DNA from: Buchnera aphidicola (Pemphigus obesinymphae)
Lineage (GTDB): Bacteria > Pseudomonadota > Gammaproteobacteria > Enterobacterales > Enterobacteriaceae
Reading direction: 5' to 3'
NCBI RefSeq assembly: GCF_026122815.1
Contig: NZ_JAIWQW010000007.1
Coordinates: 1-36,140, forward strand
DNA: 36,140 bases
Shown: positions 27,441 to 36,140 of the stretch, one piece after another
Layout of the letters: each line of letters opens with the position of its first letter
Numbering within the stretch: position 1 is the stretch's first letter
The notes under the pieces: model-generated
Database searches by the model: none
What the model was told of the DNA's origin: nothing
Seen by the model: only the letters and a program-made list of their open reading frames with translations
Translations under genes and position numbers: made by a program

Positions 27441-30074
27441 ATGGCAGATGTAAATTTAAAATTGTTATCAAAAGAATTGAATATTTCAGTAAAAAAAATA
27501 ATTGATACTTTTTATAAGCTAGGTATATTAAAAAATGTTTGTGATGTGATAACTCCACAAGAGAAAACAGTATTATTAAGATTTTTATGTGAAAAAAAGG
27601 ATATTTTTCAAGAATCATTAACTTTACAAAGGAAAATTCGTAGTTTTTTAAATGTTTCTAGTATTGGAGGAAAAAATAAATTGGTAAAAATTGAAATAAG
27701 GAAAAATCATACTTATTTTAAAAATAATGTTGGAAAAGACAGATCTCTGAATGATAAAACAAATCTTAATTATATTGAAAAAGAAAAGGAGTTTTTAGTT
27801 ATTAAAAGTAAAAAAAAATCTTTAATTCATATTAATCAAAAAAGTAAAAAAGAACTAATTAATAAAAAAAATCATGAAGAAATTAATAACACAGGTGGTA
27901 ATAAGTTGAACGATAAATTAATTTCTTCTAAAAGAAATAAAAAAAATAATCGCGACTATAAAGTGAAAAATATAAAAAAAAATACAGATAGACGTAATAT
28001 TTCTATAGAAGAAAAAAAAATATTTAAAGATATACTAAATAATAAAATAGATAAAGAAGAAATAAAAAAAGATTATCATCTGACTACGTTTTTACGTGCC
28101 CGTCAAGCAGAAGATGAAAATGATCGAGCAATTGAAGGTAACCGTCGCATCAGAAATAAAAAAATTAGAAATAACCGTTATAGAAAAAATAATAAAAACT
28201 TAGAGTTTAAAAAAGATCGGGAAGGAATAAAATCAGTGATGCACGTTGGGAAAAATAGTAAATTAAAGAGTAAAGGAAGCATACTACAACAATTTTTTAA
28301 GAAGCCGCTGCAAAACATTAATAGAGATATTATAATAGGTGATGAATTAACTGTATCTGAATTAGCTAATAAAATGGCAGTGAAAAGTTCTGAAGTAATA
28401 AAGAAAATGATGCAGTTAGGTTTAATGATGACGATCAATCAAATTGTAGATCAAGAAACTGCCCAATTAGTAGCTGAAGAAATGGGTCATAAAGTGACTT
28501 TATATCGCGATAATGCGTTAGAAGAATTGTTAATGCAAAATAGAAAAATAAACAGTAATGCAATAAAATTAAGACCTCCTGTAGTTACTATTATGGGGCA
28601 TGTTGATCATGGGAAAACGTCGTTACTCGATTACATTAGATCAACTAATATTATTTCTAAAGAAGCAGGTGGTATTACTCAACATATAGGCGCTTATTGC
28701 GTAAAAACAAAAAATGGTATTATTACTTTTTTAGATACACCTGGACACGCTGCTTTTACTTCGATGAGAGCAAGAGGAGCACAAATTACCGATATAGTTG
28801 TTTTGGTAGTTGCTGCTGATGACGGAGTAATGCCTCAATCTATAGAATCTATTCAGCACGCAAATGCTGCTAAGGTTCCTATTATCGTTGCTATTAATAA
28901 AATTGACAAAGTAGAAGGTTCTCTGGATCCGTTAAAGAAAGAATTAATAAAACATTCTATTATTCCTGAAGAATGGGGTGGAGAGAATATATTTATTCCA
29001 GTATCAGCCAAATCGGGATATGGTATTAGTAATTTGCTTGACGCTATTCTATTGCAATCAGAGATATTAGATTTGAAATCTTTTTTTAGTGGGATGGCCA
29101 GTGGGGTTGTAATTGAGTCTTTTCTTGATAGAGGTCGCGGTCCTGTTGCTACTGTTTTGGTGCGTGAAGGTATATTAAAAAAAGGAGATATTCTACTATG
29201 TGGTTGTTCATATGGTAAAGTTCGAGCAATGAAAAGTGAAATTAATAATAGTATAACAGAAGCAGGTCCTTCTATTCCTGTACAAATATTAGGTTTATCT
29301 AAGATACCTGATATAGGTGATATTTTCACGGTAGTTAACGATGAAAAAAAAGCCCGAGAAGTTGCTTTTTATAGACAAGGTAAATTCCGTGAAGTGAAAT
29401 TAGCTAAGAAGAAAAAGATTAAATTAGAAAACGTATTTGATCATATTAAATCGGGGGAAAATTCCGCATTAAATATTGTTTTAAAGTCTGATGTTCAAGG
29501 ATCTTTAGAAGCGATTTCTGAATCTTTAATAAAATTATCTAATGATGAAGTTAAAATTAACATAGTCGGATCAGGAGTGGGAGGAATTACAGAGACAGAT
29601 GTTTCTTTAGCAATAGCATCAAACGCTATTATTCTTGGATTTAATGTTAGAGCAGATTCTTCGGCTAAACGTATGATTATATTGGAAAATATAGATATAC
29701 GTTATTATTCAATAATATATAAATTAATTGATGAAGTTAAAACAGCTATGTCAGGTATGTTATCTCCTGAATATAAACAGGAAATTATTGGGTTAGCTGT
29801 AGTAAGAAATATATTTAAATCTCCAAAATTTTCATCTATTGCTGGTTGTATGGTAACCGAAGGTATTATAAAAAGAAATCACCCTGTACGTATATTAAGA
29901 AATAATATAGTAATATACGAGGGAGAATTAGAATCGTTACGTCGTTTTAAAGAAGATGTAAATGAAATTAGAAATGCCATGGAATGTGGTATTGGTATAA
30001 AGAATTATAATGATATTCGGATAGGAGATATAATAGAAGTATTTGAGGTTAAAGAATGTCAGAGAAGTATTTAA
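27441..30074 (+). CDS. infB: translation initiation factor IF-2
   Basis: GTPase that brings fMet-tRNA to the 30S subunit and promotes subunit joining. The 877 residues (E. coli 890) start with the N1 domain ([14 protein letters not shown]), followed by a long, poorly conserved Lys/Asn-rich linker (about 60-270) that replaces the charged Glu/Ala repeats of E. coli. The conserved N2-end block is [17 protein letters not shown] and [20 protein letters not shown]. The G domain has GHVDHGKT at 386-393, [24 protein letters not shown] and SAKSGYG. C1/C2 domains follow ([10 protein letters not shown]-like [24 protein letters not shown]-type [13 protein letters not shown]). ATG start 17 bases after nusA. 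A run of nine A in the linker is in frame. Confidence 0.98.
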   Translation: MADVNLKLLSKELNISVKKIIDTFYKLGILKNVCDVITPQEKTVLLRFLCEKKDIFQESLTLQRKIRSFLNVSSIGGKNKLVKIEIRKNHTYFKNNVGKDRSLNDKTNLNYIEKEKEFLVIKSKKKSLIHINQKSKKELINKKNHEEINNTGGNKLNDKLISSKRNKKNNRDYKVKNIKKNTDRRNISIEEKKIFKDILNNKIDKEEIKKDYHLTTFLRARQAEDENDRAIEGNRRIRNKKIRNNRYRKNNKNLEFKKDREGIKSVMHVGKNSKLKSKGSILQQFFKKPLQNINRDIIIGDELTVSELANKMAVKSSEVIKKMMQLGLMMTINQIVDQETAQLVAEEMGHKVTLYRDNALEELLMQNRKINSNAIKLRPPVVTIMGHVDHGKTSLLDYIRSTNIISKEAGGITQHIGAYCVKTKNGIITFLDTPGHAAFTSMRARGAQITDIVVLVVAADDGVMPQSIESIQHANAAKVPIIVAINKIDKVEGSLDPLKKELIKHSIIPEEWGGENIFIPVSAKSGYGISNLLDAILLQSEILDLKSFFSGMASGVVIESFLDRGRGPVATVLVREGILKKGDILLCGCSYGKVRAMKSEINNSITEAGPSIPVQILGLSKIPDIGDIFTVVNDEKKAREVAFYRQGKFREVKLAKKKKIKLENVFDHIKSGENSALNIVLKSDVQGSLEAISESLIKLSNDEVKINIVGSGVGGITETDVSLAIASNAIILGFNVRADSSAKRMIILENIDIRYYSIIYKLIDEVKTAMSGMLSPEYKQEIIGLAVVRNIFKSPKFSSIAGCMVTEGIIKRNHPVRILRNNIVIYEGELESLRRFKEDVNEIRNAMECGIGIKNYNDIRIGDIIEVFEVKECQRSI

Positions 30075-30131
30075 ATTACTACTGTTAAATGTACGCATTT
30101 ATTTCAAAAAAGATTATTTAGAGAACATATT

Positions 30132-30491
30132 ATGTTACAAGAAGTTAGCCGTTCTTCTAGAGTGGCTCAAGAATTAAAAAAAATATTGTCGTTTATTATC
30201 CAATATTCATTAAGAGATCCTCGTTTAAATACAATGATAACGGTATCTGAGGTTTGTTTATCTCCTGATTGTAAATATGCTAAAGTTTTTGTTACTTTTT
30301 TAAATGGTAAAAAAAAAATTATTATCACAGAAATTATTGAAATTTTAAATAATGCCACTGGTTTTATTAGAAAATTATTATGTAAGAAAATAAAATTACG
30401 TATAATACCAAAATTATTTTTCATTTACGATGATTCATTCGCTAATGGTATCAAAATATCTAATATTCTTTCTAGTGTAATTAATAAATAA
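30132..30491 (+). CDS. rbfA: ribosome-binding factor A
   Basis: Assembly factor that binds the 5' helix of 16S rRNA in immature 30S subunits, important in cold. The 119 residues (E. coli 133) show the KH-like fold: SRSSRVAQELKKILSFII, RDPRLNTMITVSEVCLSPD and CKYAKVFVTFL, with the C-terminal LRIIPKLFFIYDDS. The tail is shorter than in E. coli, as in many reduced genomes. An A10 run (30309-30318) codes for Lys residues in frame. ATG with GAGAA upstream; lies between infB and truB as usual. Confidence 0.95.
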   Translation: MLQEVSRSSRVAQELKKILSFIIQYSLRDPRLNTMITVSEVCLSPDCKYAKVFVTFLNGKKKIIITEIIEILNNATGFIRKLLCKKIKLRIIPKLFFIYDDSFANGIKISNILSSVINK

Positions 30492-30533
30492 AAAAAATAT
30501 TTTAATATTATTGATCATAATAAAGGGGAATAA

Positions 30534-31454
30534 ATGTTTTTTCCCGAATTTAATTGTAAGAATGGAGTATTATTGGTAGATAAACCTTCTGGTTTGTCTT
30601 CTAATAATGTTTTACAGAAAATAAAAAAGTTGTTTAGTATTAAGAAAGCTGGTCATACAGGATCTTTAGATCCTCTTGCTACAGGAATGTTACCAATTTG
30701 TTTTGGAGAAGCTACTAAATTTGCACAATATTCGATTAATTCTGATAAATGTTACAGAGTAATCGCTAAATTAGGTGAATCGACTACAACATTTGATTCT
30801 GATGGTAGAATAACAAAAACTCGTTCAATTATTTTTACTGATAATGAATTTGAAAGAGCGTTAAACCGTTTTAAAGGGAAAATAAAACAATTACCTCCTT
30901 TATATTCTGCTATAAAATATAAAGGAATACCATCATATAAATATGCAAGAAAAGGAATTTATATACCTCGTATCGACCGAATAGTTATGGTATATCAATT
31001 AAAATGTATTAATAGAAGTAAAAATTTTTTTGAATTAGAAATAAAATGTTCTAAAGGTACGTATATTCGTACCATAATTGATGATTTAGGAGAAGTGTTA
31101 GGTTGTGGTGCACATGTAACGTTATTGCGTCGTTTGCAAGTTGGATGTTATCCAGTTAGCAAAATGATTGCGTTTAACACATTGTATTCATTAACAAAAA
31201 AAAATAACTTAATTTTAAAGAAAAATATATCCGATTTTTTAATGCCTGTTGATTCTCCTATTGCTTCATTCCCGAAGATTTCTATTTCTGGTGAAGTTGC
31301 GGTTTTTTTTAAAAAAGGGCAAGAAATTCAATATTTTCATAATTATAAAAATCAATTAGTACGGGTAATGGAAGAAAAAAAATTTATTGGATTAGGCAAA
31401 AGTTATAATCATAGTTGTGTAAAACCAATAAGATTATTATCTAATATTAAATAA
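30534..31454 (+). CDS. truB: tRNA pseudouridine(55) synthase
   Basis: Makes the universal pseudouridine 55 in the T loop of tRNAs. The 306 residues (E. coli 314) contain GVLLVDKPSGLSSN near 11-24, the catalytic motif GHTGSLDPLATGMLP with Asp46, YRVIAKLGESTTTFDSDG, QLPPLYSAIKYKG, and KCSKGTYIRTIIDDLGE. The C-terminal PUA-like region is present but divergent. ATG with a strong GGGG seven bases upstream. Third RNA-modification/assembly gene of the nusA operon. Confidence 0.97.
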   Translation: MFFPEFNCKNGVLLVDKPSGLSSNNVLQKIKKLFSIKKAGHTGSLDPLATGMLPICFGEATKFAQYSINSDKCYRVIAKLGESTTTFDSDGRITKTRSIIFTDNEFERALNRFKGKIKQLPPLYSAIKYKGIPSYKYARKGIYIPRIDRIVMVYQLKCINRSKNFFELEIKCSKGTYIRTIIDDLGEVLGCGAHVTLLRRLQVGCYPVSKMIAFNTLYSLTKKNNLILKKNISDFLMPVDSPIASFPKISISGEVAVFFKKGQEIQYFHNYKNQLVRVMEEKKFIGLGKSYNHSCVKPIRLLSNIK

Positions 31455-31521
31455 CGTATTGATATTAATTAGAGTAATGTAAAATAAATTAAGAGGTTAT
31501 AAGTCATTTACTTTAAGATAT

Positions 31522-31525
31522 GGAG
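31522..31525 (+). promoter_or_regulatory. Shine-Dalgarno site of rpsO
   Basis: GGAG six bases before ATG 31532. The in-frame ATG at 31520 overlaps this site, so the downstream ATG is the start. Confidence 0.7.
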
Positions 31526-31531
31526 CATAAA

Positions 31532-31801
31532 ATGTCGTTTTCTGAAACAGAAAAGAAAAAAATATTTCAAAAATATGGATTCAATAATAAAGATAGTGGA
31601 AGATCTGAAGTGCAAGTGGCATTGTTAACTTCTCAAATAAATAGTTTACAAAATCATTTTTTAATACATAAAAAAGATCATTCTGGGCGACGCGGTTTAT
31701 TGAAAATGGTTTCTAAACGTAGAAAGTTGTTAAATTACTTAAAAAGAACGGATCTAATTCGTTATAATGATATTCTTGAATCTTTACAACTTCGTCGTTA
31801 A
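31532..31801 (+). CDS. rpsO: 30S ribosomal protein S15
   Basis: Started at ATG 31532 the protein is 89 residues, the E. coli length, and begins [16 protein letters not shown] against E. coli MSLSTEATAKIVSEFG. Conserved parts are [19 protein letters not shown] and [20 protein letters not shown], which bind the three-way junction of 16S rRNA. An ATG four codons upstream is inside the ribosome site region and is rejected. E. coli rpsO autoregulates through a leader pseudoknot; I could not confirm one here. A terminator-like hairpin separates it from pnp, as in E. coli. Confidence 0.98.
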   Translation: MSFSETEKKKIFQKYGFNNKDSGRSEVQVALLTSQINSLQNHFLIHKKDHSGRRGLLKMVSKRRKLLNYLKRTDLIRYNDILESLQLRR

Positions 31802-31878
31802 AAGTTAAATATTTCTAATATTGACCAACTAGTTTTATGCAATCAAAAATATAATATTTTTAAGGATACATCATCTTT

Positions 31879-31901
31879 AAAAGGGCTAATTCAGCCCTTT
31901 T
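31879..31901 (+). terminator. hairpin between rpsO and pnp
   Basis: AAAAGGGCT (31879-31887) and AGCCCTTTT (31893-31901) form a perfect 9-bp stem with a 5-base loop; the T's of the right arm supply the U tract. It corresponds in place to the rpsO terminator of E. coli, which allows partial readthrough into pnp. Confidence 0.85.
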
Positions 31902-31995
31902 GCTGATATAATAAATTATGAAAATATATGTCTATATCAATTTAAAATTTAATCATATCTATTAGGTTGAATTGGTTATTAAAAAATTATATATT

Positions 31996-32000
31996 AAGGA
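31996..32000 (+). promoter_or_regulatory. Shine-Dalgarno site of pnp
   Basis: AAGGA seven bases before TTG 32008. It selects this TTG over the in-frame TTG at 31972, which lies upstream of the site. Confidence 0.75.
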
Positions 32001-32007
32001 TGTTATT

Positions 32008-34089
32008 TTGCTAAACCCTATTGTTCGTAAATTTCAGTATGGTCGGCATACTGTTACTTTAGAAACTGGTATGATGGCACGACAAGCAACTGCTGCTGTA
32101 ATGGTTAGTATGGACGACACTGCTGTATTTGTTACTATTGTAGGTGAAAAAATATCAAAAATAGGACAAAATTTTTTCCCTTTAACTGTTAACTATCAGG
32201 AAAGAACTTATGCTGCAGGTAGAATTCCAGGAGGATTTTTCCGTAGAGAAGGTCGTCCTAGTGAAAATGAAATATTAATAGCAAGATTAATAGATCGTCC
32301 TATTCGTCCTTTGTTTCCTAAGATGTTCTTTAATGAAATTCAAATAATAGCGACTGTAGTTTCTGTTAATCCTCAAGTACATCCAGATATAGTCTCGATT
32401 ATTGGGGCATCAGCGGCGTTAAGTTTATCTGGTATTCCTTTTAGCGGTCCTATTGGTGCAGCTAGAGTAGGATATATTAATAATAAATATGTTTTAAATC
32501 CTACTGTAGATGAATTAAAATCGAGTTGTTTAGATTTAATTGTTTCGGGCACAGAAAATGCTGTCTTGATGGTAGAAGCAGAAGCTAATATATTAAATGA
32601 AGATAAAATTCTCAATGCTATTTTATTTGCACATAAACATCAAAAAGTGGTAATTGAAAATATTCGTGCTTTCTCAGATGAACATGGAAAATCTTCGTGG
32701 ATTTTAAATACGTTATCAATCAGTGATCATTTGAAGTTTCGTGTGTTAGAATTATGCAAAGATGAAATTAGTAATGCTTATAAAATTATTGAAAAGAAAG
32801 AAAGATTCGAGCAGCTTAAATTAATTAAAGATAGTATAATAGAACGTTTAGTTGATGAAAATATTGTTTCAGATACATGTGAAATTGAATATATTCTTTA
32901 TGACATCGAAAGAAACATTGTACGTGATCGCATTTTAAACGGCAAAGTACGTATTGATGGACGAGAAAACGATATGATTCGTGCTTTAGATGTACGAACT
33001 GGTATTTTACCTCGAACACATGGTTCTGCTCTATTTACAAGAGGTGAAACACAAGTGTTAGTTTCTACAACTTTAGGAACATCTCGAGATGCTCAAAATT
33101 TAGATGATTTATTGGGTGACAAAACAGATAATTTTCTTTTCCATTATAATTTTCCTCCTTATTCTGTAGGTGAAATTGGTATTATTGGATCACCAAAAAG
33201 ACGTGAGATAGGTCATGGCAGATTGGCAAAACGTAGTATATTAGCAGTTATGCCTAAAATAGAAGATTTCCCTTATACTATAAGAATAGTATCTGAAGTT
33301 ACTGAGTCTAACGGATCGTCTTCTATGGCTTCAGTTTGTGGAGCATCCTTAGCTTTAATGGATGCAGGTGTTCCTATAACTTCTGCTATTGCTGGTATCG
33401 CAATGGGATTAGTGAAGGAAGGTGATAAATATGTCATATTATCTGATATATTAGGAGATGAAGATCATCTTGGTGATATGGATTTTAAAGTAGCAGGAAC
33501 GAAAGAAGGTATTACTGCTTTGCAGATGGATATTAAAATTGAAGGGATTACAAGTAATATAATGAGATTAGCATTATATCAAGCTAAAAGAGCCCGTTTA
33601 CATATTTTGAATGTTATGGGTAAAGCATTAAAAAATCCTCGTACCGACATTTCTGAATTTGCTCCACGGATACATACAATAAAAATTAATCCGGAGAAAA
33701 TAAAAGATGTTATAGGGAAAGGAGGATCTGTTATTCGTATGTTAACTGAAGAAACAGGAACAACTATTGAAATTGAAGATGATGGGACGGTAAAAATTTC
33801 CGCAACTATTAAAGAAAAAGCTAATAATGCTATACGAAGGATTGAAGAAATTACTGCTGAAATTGAAGTAGGTAAAATTTATATTGGAAAAGTAACGCGG
33901 ATAGTTGATTTTGGCGCTTTTGTTTCTATTGGAATAGGGAAAGAGGGATTGGTTCATATTTCACAAATAGCTGAAAAAAGAGTGGAAAAAGTAACTAATT
34001 ATCTTAAAATAGATCAAATAGTATCTGTTAAAGTACTAGAAGTAGATAGACAAGGACGATTACGTCTTAGTATTAAAGCTGCAGAGTAA
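32008..34089 (+). CDS. pnp: polynucleotide phosphorylase
   Basis: 3'-5' phosphorolytic exoribonuclease, trimeric, and a core member of the RNA degradosome. Started at TTG 32008 it has 693 residues and begins (M)[20 protein letters not shown], aligning exactly with E. coli. Two RNase PH-like domains are present: the first about 1-215 with [10 protein letters not shown], the second about 310-545 with [24 protein letters not shown] and the catalytic Asp region [19 protein letters not shown] domain ([15 protein letters not shown], about 555-600) and an S1 domain ([19 protein letters not shown], about 620-690) follow. The short disordered tail of E. coli (711) is missing. The upstream TTG at 31972 adds 12 unconserved residues and is rejected. 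Confidence 0.98.
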   Translation: MLNPIVRKFQYGRHTVTLETGMMARQATAAVMVSMDDTAVFVTIVGEKISKIGQNFFPLTVNYQERTYAAGRIPGGFFRREGRPSENEILIARLIDRPIRPLFPKMFFNEIQIIATVVSVNPQVHPDIVSIIGASAALSLSGIPFSGPIGAARVGYINNKYVLNPTVDELKSSCLDLIVSGTENAVLMVEAEANILNEDKILNAILFAHKHQKVVIENIRAFSDEHGKSSWILNTLSISDHLKFRVLELCKDEISNAYKIIEKKERFEQLKLIKDSIIERLVDENIVSDTCEIEYILYDIERNIVRDRILNGKVRIDGRENDMIRALDVRTGILPRTHGSALFTRGETQVLVSTTLGTSRDAQNLDDLLGDKTDNFLFHYNFPPYSVGEIGIIGSPKRREIGHGRLAKRSILAVMPKIEDFPYTIRIVSEVTESNGSSSMASVCGASLALMDAGVPITSAIAGIAMGLVKEGDKYVILSDILGDEDHLGDMDFKVAGTKEGITALQMDIKIEGITSNIMRLALYQAKRARLHILNVMGKALKNPRTDISEFAPRIHTIKINPEKIKDVIGKGGSVIRMLTEETGTTIEIEDDGTVKISATIKEKANNAIRRIEEITAEIEVGKIYIGKVTRIVDFGAFVSIGIGKEGLVHISQIAEKRVEKVTNYLKIDQIVSVKVLEVDRQGRLRLSIKAAE

Positions 34090-34130
34090 TTATATTACCG
34101 ATGATAACAGTAGATAATTTTATTCAAAAA

Positions 34131-34166
34131 ATTTTATATAAATTTTTTATATATAAAATAGTTTTT
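34131..34166 (+). terminator. probable terminator of pnp
   Basis: Arms 34131-34140 and 34150-34159 form a 10-bp A/T stem with a 9-base loop, followed by AGTTTTTT, about 40 bases past the pnp stop. A second hairpin of 13 perfect pairs with loop TGG follows at 34170-34198. Confidence 0.5.
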
Positions 34167-34169
34167 TAA

Positions 34170-34198
34170 AAATATTTTTATTTGGAATAAAAATATTT
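34170..34198. repeat. 13-bp perfect inverted repeat after pnp
   Basis: Arms 34170-34182 and 34186-34198 are perfect complements around the loop TGG. All stem pairs are A-T. It may block 3' exonucleases on the pnp transcript or be a second terminator. Confidence 0.55.
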
Positions 34199-34449
34199 AA
34201 TATAACTTTAATTATAAATATTATATTTGATATATTTTTTTTGTTAAATAATTTTTTATATTATATGTATTTGTTATCATATTTCTTTTATAATCGTAGA
34301 TATTTTTATTTAAATTATTTTTTATAATATAGAAAATAAATTTCTATTTTTATTATTTCATTTTATACAGTGTACACTTTTAAACAAAATAAATTTTTAT
34401 AAAAAATTGTATTAACTGGTATCTTTAACTTAAGAGGTACATGTACTGC
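34199..34449. other. spacer upstream of deaD, position of E. coli nlpI
   Basis: Together with the hairpins after pnp this makes a 360-base spacer without an open frame. E. coli has nlpI between pnp and deaD; no trace is recognisable. It probably contains the deaD promoter and leader. A GTACATGTAC palindrome overlaps the start region at 34437-34446. Confidence 0.45.
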
Positions 34450-36140
34450 ATGACTCACACTGAAAATACATTTTTTGCTCTTGGTTTAAATTCTCAACTT
34501 ATTCAAGCACTAAATGAAATGGGATATATCAAACCTTCTCCTATTCAATTAGCTTGTATTCCTCATTTATTATTAGGTAAAGATGTATTGGGTATGGCAC
34601 AAACTGGTAGTGGGAAAACAGCTGCTTTTTCATTGCCTTTATTGAATAATATTAAATTATCTTTAACAGCACCACAAATTTTAGTTTTAGCTCCGACTAG
34701 AGAATTAGCTGTACAAGTAGCTGATGCTTTTTCAAGTTTTTCAAAATATATATCCGGTATAAAAGTTTTAGCATTATATGGTGGACAGAGATATGAATTG
34801 CAGTTAAGAGCACTTCGTCAAGGACCCCAAATTGTTGTTGGAACACCAGGTCGTTTATTAGATCATTTAAAAAGAGGAACTTTAAATCTTTCTAATTTAC
34901 ATAGTTTAGTATTGGATGAAGCTGACGAAATGTTAAGAATGGGTTTCATAGAAGATGTAGAAACTATTATGGCTGAAATTCCAGCAAATCATCAAACAGC
35001 ATTGTTTTCTGCTACAATGCCTGATGTTATTCGTCGAATTTCACGTAGATTTATGAAAGAACCTAAAGAAGTACGAATTCAATCTAATGTTTCTACTCGT
35101 CCTGATATTAAACAAAGTTATTGGATGGTATATGGTCGTAAAACTGATGCTTTGATACGTTTTTTAGAAGTAGAAGATTTTTCGGCTACTATTATTTTTG
35201 TAAGAACTAAAAATGCAACTTTGGAAGTTTCTGAAGCGTTAGAAAGGAATGGTTATAACAGCGCAGCATTAAATGGAGATATGAATCAATCTTTACGTGA
35301 ACAGACATTGGCAAGATTGAAAAATGGACGGTTAGATATTTTAATAGCTACAGATGTTGCAGCTCGTGGCTTGGATGTAGATCGTATTAGTTTCGTTATA
35401 AATTACGATATTCCTATGGATTCTGAATCATATGTTCATAGAATTGGTCGTACGGGAAGAGCTGGGAGAACTGGAAGAGCTTTATTGTTTGTTGAAAGCA
35501 GAGAACGTCGTTTATTAAGAAATATAGAACGTACGATGAAATTAAGTATTACAGAAGTAAATTTACCAACAACTGAATTATTAAGTCAACGTCGTCTTGA
35601 AAAATTTTCTAAAAAAGTAGAAGAACAATTAGAAAGTAAAGATTTAAATGATTATCGTGAGTTATTATATAAAATACAACCAGAAAGTGAATTAGATATA
35701 AATAATTTAGCAGCAGCTTTGTTAAAAATAGCTCAAGGAGAAAGATCTTTAATTGTTAAACCTGATTCTATAATACGAAAAAATGAAAATTTTAATTCTT
35801 ATGAAGATCGTCGGTATGATAATGTCAGAATTAATAAAATTCGTCGTGATCGTCGGGTAAATAATAAAAATATTGATTTGTATAGGATTGATGTTGGTCG
35901 TGATGATGGTGTAGAAGTTCGACATATAGTTGGCGCTATCGCTAATGAAGGGAATATTAGTAGTCGTCAAATTGGTAACATAAAATTATTTGCTTCTTAT
36001 TCTACGATTGAATTACCTTGTGGTATGTCTAAAGATTTATTACAACGTTTAATTCGGACTCGTATTCTTAATAAACAAATCAATTTAAAGTTATTAAATC
36101 GTGATCATCACAATTTTTTAAATAGAAAAACTATACGTGT
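34450..36140 (+). CDS. deaD: ATP-dependent RNA helicase DeaD (3' end outside window)
   Basis: DEAD-box helicase acting in 50S assembly and mRNA decay, especially in cold. The 563 visible codons are open to the window edge. The start [13 protein letters not shown] at ATG 34450 aligns residue for residue with E. coli MAEFETTFADLGL; an in-frame ATG at 34441 is closer to AGAGG (34433-34437) and cannot be excluded. Motifs: Q motif (GYIKPSPIQ), AQTGSGKT 50-57, PTRELA, GTPGR, DEAD 156-159, SAT, the helicase C domain with [11 protein letters not shown] and [11 protein letters not shown], then a dimerisation region and the RNA-binding DbpA-like domain ([20 protein letters not shown], near 480-500). 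The Arg/Asp-rich linker before it is much shorter than in E. coli. Confidence 0.97.
   Translation, partial: MTHTENTFFALGLNSQLIQALNEMGYIKPSPIQLACIPHLLLGKDVLGMAQTGSGKTAAFSLPLLNNIKLSLTAPQILVLAPTRELAVQVADAFSSFSKYISGIKVLALYGGQRYELQLRALRQGPQIVVGTPGRLLDHLKRGTLNLSNLHSLVLDEADEMLRMGFIEDVETIMAEIPANHQTALFSATMPDVIRRISRRFMKEPKEVRIQSNVSTRPDIKQSYWMVYGRKTDALIRFLEVEDFSATIIFVRTKNATLEVSEALERNGYNSAALNGDMNQSLREQTLARLKNGRLDILIATDVAARGLDVDRISFVINYDIPMDSESYVHRIGRTGRAGRTGRALLFVESRERRLLRNIERTMKLSITEVNLPTTELLSQRRLEKFSKKVEEQLESKDLNDYRELLYKIQPESELDINNLAAALLKIAQGERSLIVKPDSIIRKNENFNSYEDRRYDNVRINKIRRDRRVNNKNIDLYRIDVGRDDGVEVRHIVGAIANEGNISSRQIGNIKLFASYSTIELPCGMSKDLLQRLIRTRILNKQINLKLLNRDHHNFLNRKTIR

Noticed and set aside
28853-29329. 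158-codon minus-strand open frame
   Set aside because: Antisense of the conserved IF2 G domain; no independent start signals or recognisable motifs.
31520-31531. Upstream ATG start for rpsO
   Set aside because: It overlaps the GGAG ribosome site of ATG 31532, which gives the normal 89-residue S15.
31972-32007. Upstream TTG start for pnp
   Set aside because: TTG 32008 aligns with the E. coli start and has AAGGA seven bases before it.
34441-34449. ATG 34441 as start of deaD
   Set aside because: Kept only as an alternative: ATG 34450 matches the E. coli N terminus residue for residue, though neither ATG is ideally spaced from AGAGG.

Overview
The window is a piece of the chromosome of a very AT-rich, reduced gammaproteobacterial endosymbiont, almost certainly Buchnera aphidicola of aphids; the exact strain cannot be named from sequence alone. 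The evidence is that nearly every protein is a recognisable Enterobacterales orthologue, extremely rich in Lys, Ile and Asn. Non-coding DNA is almost pure A/T with long gene-free spacers. The metabolic genes fit an amino-acid-provisioning symbiont: pheA and a type II dehydroquinase aroQ, with no tyrA beside pheA. No mobile elements, phage genes or CRISPR arrays were seen.

Left part (1-8.5 kb): the end of a 5-formyl-THF cyclo-ligase gene (ygfA), an 850-base empty spacer, then on the minus strand alaS, csrA, tRNA-Ser(GCU), tRNA-Arg(ACG) and gshA, the same order as in E. coli but without the intervening genes. rluD and fis follow on the plus strand, then aroQ on the minus strand. Middle part (8.8-19.8 kb): tldD(+); the rpsP-rimM-trmD-rplS operon(-) with two 8-nt gene overlaps; ffh(-); pheA(-); rplM-rpsI(+); obgE(-); rplU-rpmA(-); and ibaG(-). 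Right part (20.2-36.1 kb), all on the plus strand: greA, rlmE, ftsH, secG, tRNA-Leu(GAG), nusA, infB, rbfA, truB, rpsO, pnp and deaD (cut by the window end). This is a stripped version of the E. coli ftsH-secG-leuU-nusA-infB-rbfA-truB-rpsO-pnp-deaD block.

Functionally the window is dominated by translation and RNA metabolism: ribosomal proteins S9, S15, S16, L13, L19, L21 and L27; IF2; AlaRS; tRNA and rRNA modification (TrmD, TruB, RluD, RlmE); ribosome assembly (RimM, RbfA, Obg, DeaD); transcription elongation (NusA, GreA); and RNA decay (PNPase). Membrane targeting and quality control (Ffh, SecG, FtsH), glutathione synthesis (GshA) and two rare retained global regulators (CsrA, Fis) complete it.

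Points most worth a second look: (1) rlmE, whose properly positioned Shine-Dalgarno/ATG is one base out of frame with the gene across a run of ten A, a candidate for transcriptional slippage rescue; (2) empty spacers exactly where E. coli carries folP-glmM and murA-ispB, suggesting loss of peptidoglycan precursor genes; (3) two overlapping long perfect palindromes just upstream of secG; (4) changes in the phenylalanine-sensing part of PheA with no leader-peptide attenuator; (5) an altered Zn motif (CKGTH) in the AlaRS editing domain. I see no clearly new multi-gene system: this is mostly ordinary symbiont core genome.
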